Positions 7,330 to 7,985 of a DNA stretch of 7,985 nucleotides are shown here, one piece after another. The notes beneath the pieces are model-generated. The model had not been told where the DNA came from and made no database searches. It saw only the letters and a list, made by a program, of their open reading frames with translations. A program made the position numbers and the translations under genes. Source of the DNA: Leclercia sp. UBA7405 (GTDB lineage Bacteria; Pseudomonadota; Gammaproteobacteria; Enterobacterales; Enterobacteriaceae); the NCBI GenBank assembly GCA_002469605.1, contig DKMV01000323.1, positions 1-7,985 on the forward strand. The letters are read 5' to 3'. Numbering within the stretch: position 1 is the first letter of the stretch; every line of letters starts with the position of its first letter.

Positions 7330-7985
7330 ACCAGGCGCACTACCGCGGCGGCCTTGCGCTGCTGCTGCTGACAGGCCTGATGTTCGCCCCGCCGCTGCTG
7401 GCGGCCAATGGCGATATCACGCTCTTTAGCACCACCGCCAACGGCGCGGGCAAGGATTACAACGTCAAAATTGAGATCCTGATCCTGATGACCCTGCTCG
7501 GCCTGCTGCCGATCATGGTGCTGATGATGACCTGCTTTACCCGCTTTATTATCGTGCTGGCGATCCTGCGCCAGGCGCTGGGGCTCCAGCAGAGCCCGCC
7601 AAACAAAATCCTGACCGGGATTGCGCTGGCGCTCACCCTGCTGGTGATGCGCCCGGTGTGGACCACCATTTACAGCGACGCTATCGAGCCCTTCCAGAAC
7701 GACCAGATCACCCTGAAGCAGGCGCTGGTGAAGGCAGAAGCGCCGCTAAAAAAATATATGCTGGCCCAGACCAACAATAAGGCGATGGCGCAGATCATGA
7801 CCATTGCCGGTATTGAAGGGGACGCGCGCGAGCAGGATCTGACCATAGTGACCCCCGCCTACCTGCTGAGCGAGCTGAAAACCGCCTTCCAGATCGGCTT
7901 TATGATTTACATCCCCTTCCTGGTTATCGACCTGATCGTCGCCAGTATCCTGATGGCGATGGGGATGATGATGCTCTCGCCGCTG
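7326..7985 (+). CDS. lfiP: LfiP, flagellar export gate protein (FliP family), 3' end beyond the window
   Basis: FliP builds the core of the inner-membrane export gate with FliQ and FliR. The first 220 codons are visible and remain open to the right edge, so about 25 residues of a usual 245 are missing. A cleavable signal peptide is apparent: hydrophobic core about 10-26, with LLAA around 24-27 as a likely cleavage site, as in other FliP proteins. Membrane segments lie at about 50-80, 95-112 and 187-215. The FliP signature TPAYLLSELKTAFQIGF is at 176-192 and IPFLVIDLIVASILMAMGMMM at 196-216. The ATG at 7326 overlaps the lfiN stop in ATGA, so translation is probably coupled. No fliO gene precedes it. 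Genes for FliQ, FliR, FlhB and FlhA would be expected just downstream. Confidence 0.95.
   Translation, partial: MNQAHYRGGLALLLLTGLMFAPPLLAANGDITLFSTTANGAGKDYNVKIEILILMTLLGLLPIMVLMMTCFTRFIIVLAILRQALGLQQSPPNKILTGIALALTLLVMRPVWTTIYSDAIEPFQNDQITLKQALVKAEAPLKKYMLAQTNNKAMAQIMTIAGIEGDAREQDLTIVTPAYLLSELKTAFQIGFMIYIPFLVIDLIVASILMAMGMMMLSPL

Overview
The window is the centre of a flagellar gene cluster of the secondary (lateral, 'Flag-2' or lfi/laf) type, not of the classical fli region. Three things point to this. A FliE-FliF-FliG-FliH-FliI block is headed by a receiver-less sigma-54 activator (LafK). A FliM-FliN-FliP block runs divergently from it. The rotor proteins depart from the primary-flagellum consensus. 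Gene order, high GC content and the general look of the proteins suggest an enterobacterium (Enterobacterales) carrying the Flag-2 locus known from enteroaggregative E. coli, Citrobacter, Yersinia and relatives. The genus cannot be named from this window.

Left block (1-5536, minus strand, transcribed right to left): lafK, lfiE, lfiF, lfiG, lfiH, lfiI. Gaps are very short (19, 10 and 3 bp) or the genes overlap (lfiF/lfiG 29 bp, lfiH/lfiI 14 bp), so this looks like one operon. It encodes the transcription activator, the MS-ring/rod adaptor, the MS ring, the rotor (C-ring) protein and the export ATPase with its regulator. lfiI runs off the left edge.

Centre (5537-6053): a 517-bp AT-rich intergenic region, the only long non-coding stretch. 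It holds two divergent sigma-54-like -24/-12 elements, one facing lafK and one facing lfiM, and a perfect 12-bp palindrome between them. It is the evident control region for both operons.

Right block (6054-7985, plus strand): lfiM, lfiN, lfiP. The three genes are coupled by 8-bp and 4-bp overlaps. They encode the two remaining C-ring proteins and the first export-gate membrane protein; lfiP runs off the right edge. No fliO-like gene lies between lfiN and lfiP.

Together the genes build the basal body: the LfiF ring in the inner membrane, the LfiG/LfiM/LfiN C-ring below it, LfiE joining rod to ring, and the LfiH/LfiI/LfiP export apparatus. Every gene belongs to a known family, so I see no wholly new system. 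The most interesting signal is in the switch complex. LfiM has neither the N-terminal CheY-P-binding peptide nor the GGxG loop. LfiG has EHLQ in place of EHPQ and lacks several of the charged torque-helix residues. This suggests a rotor with a re-engineered FliG-FliM interface and possibly no chemotactic switching.
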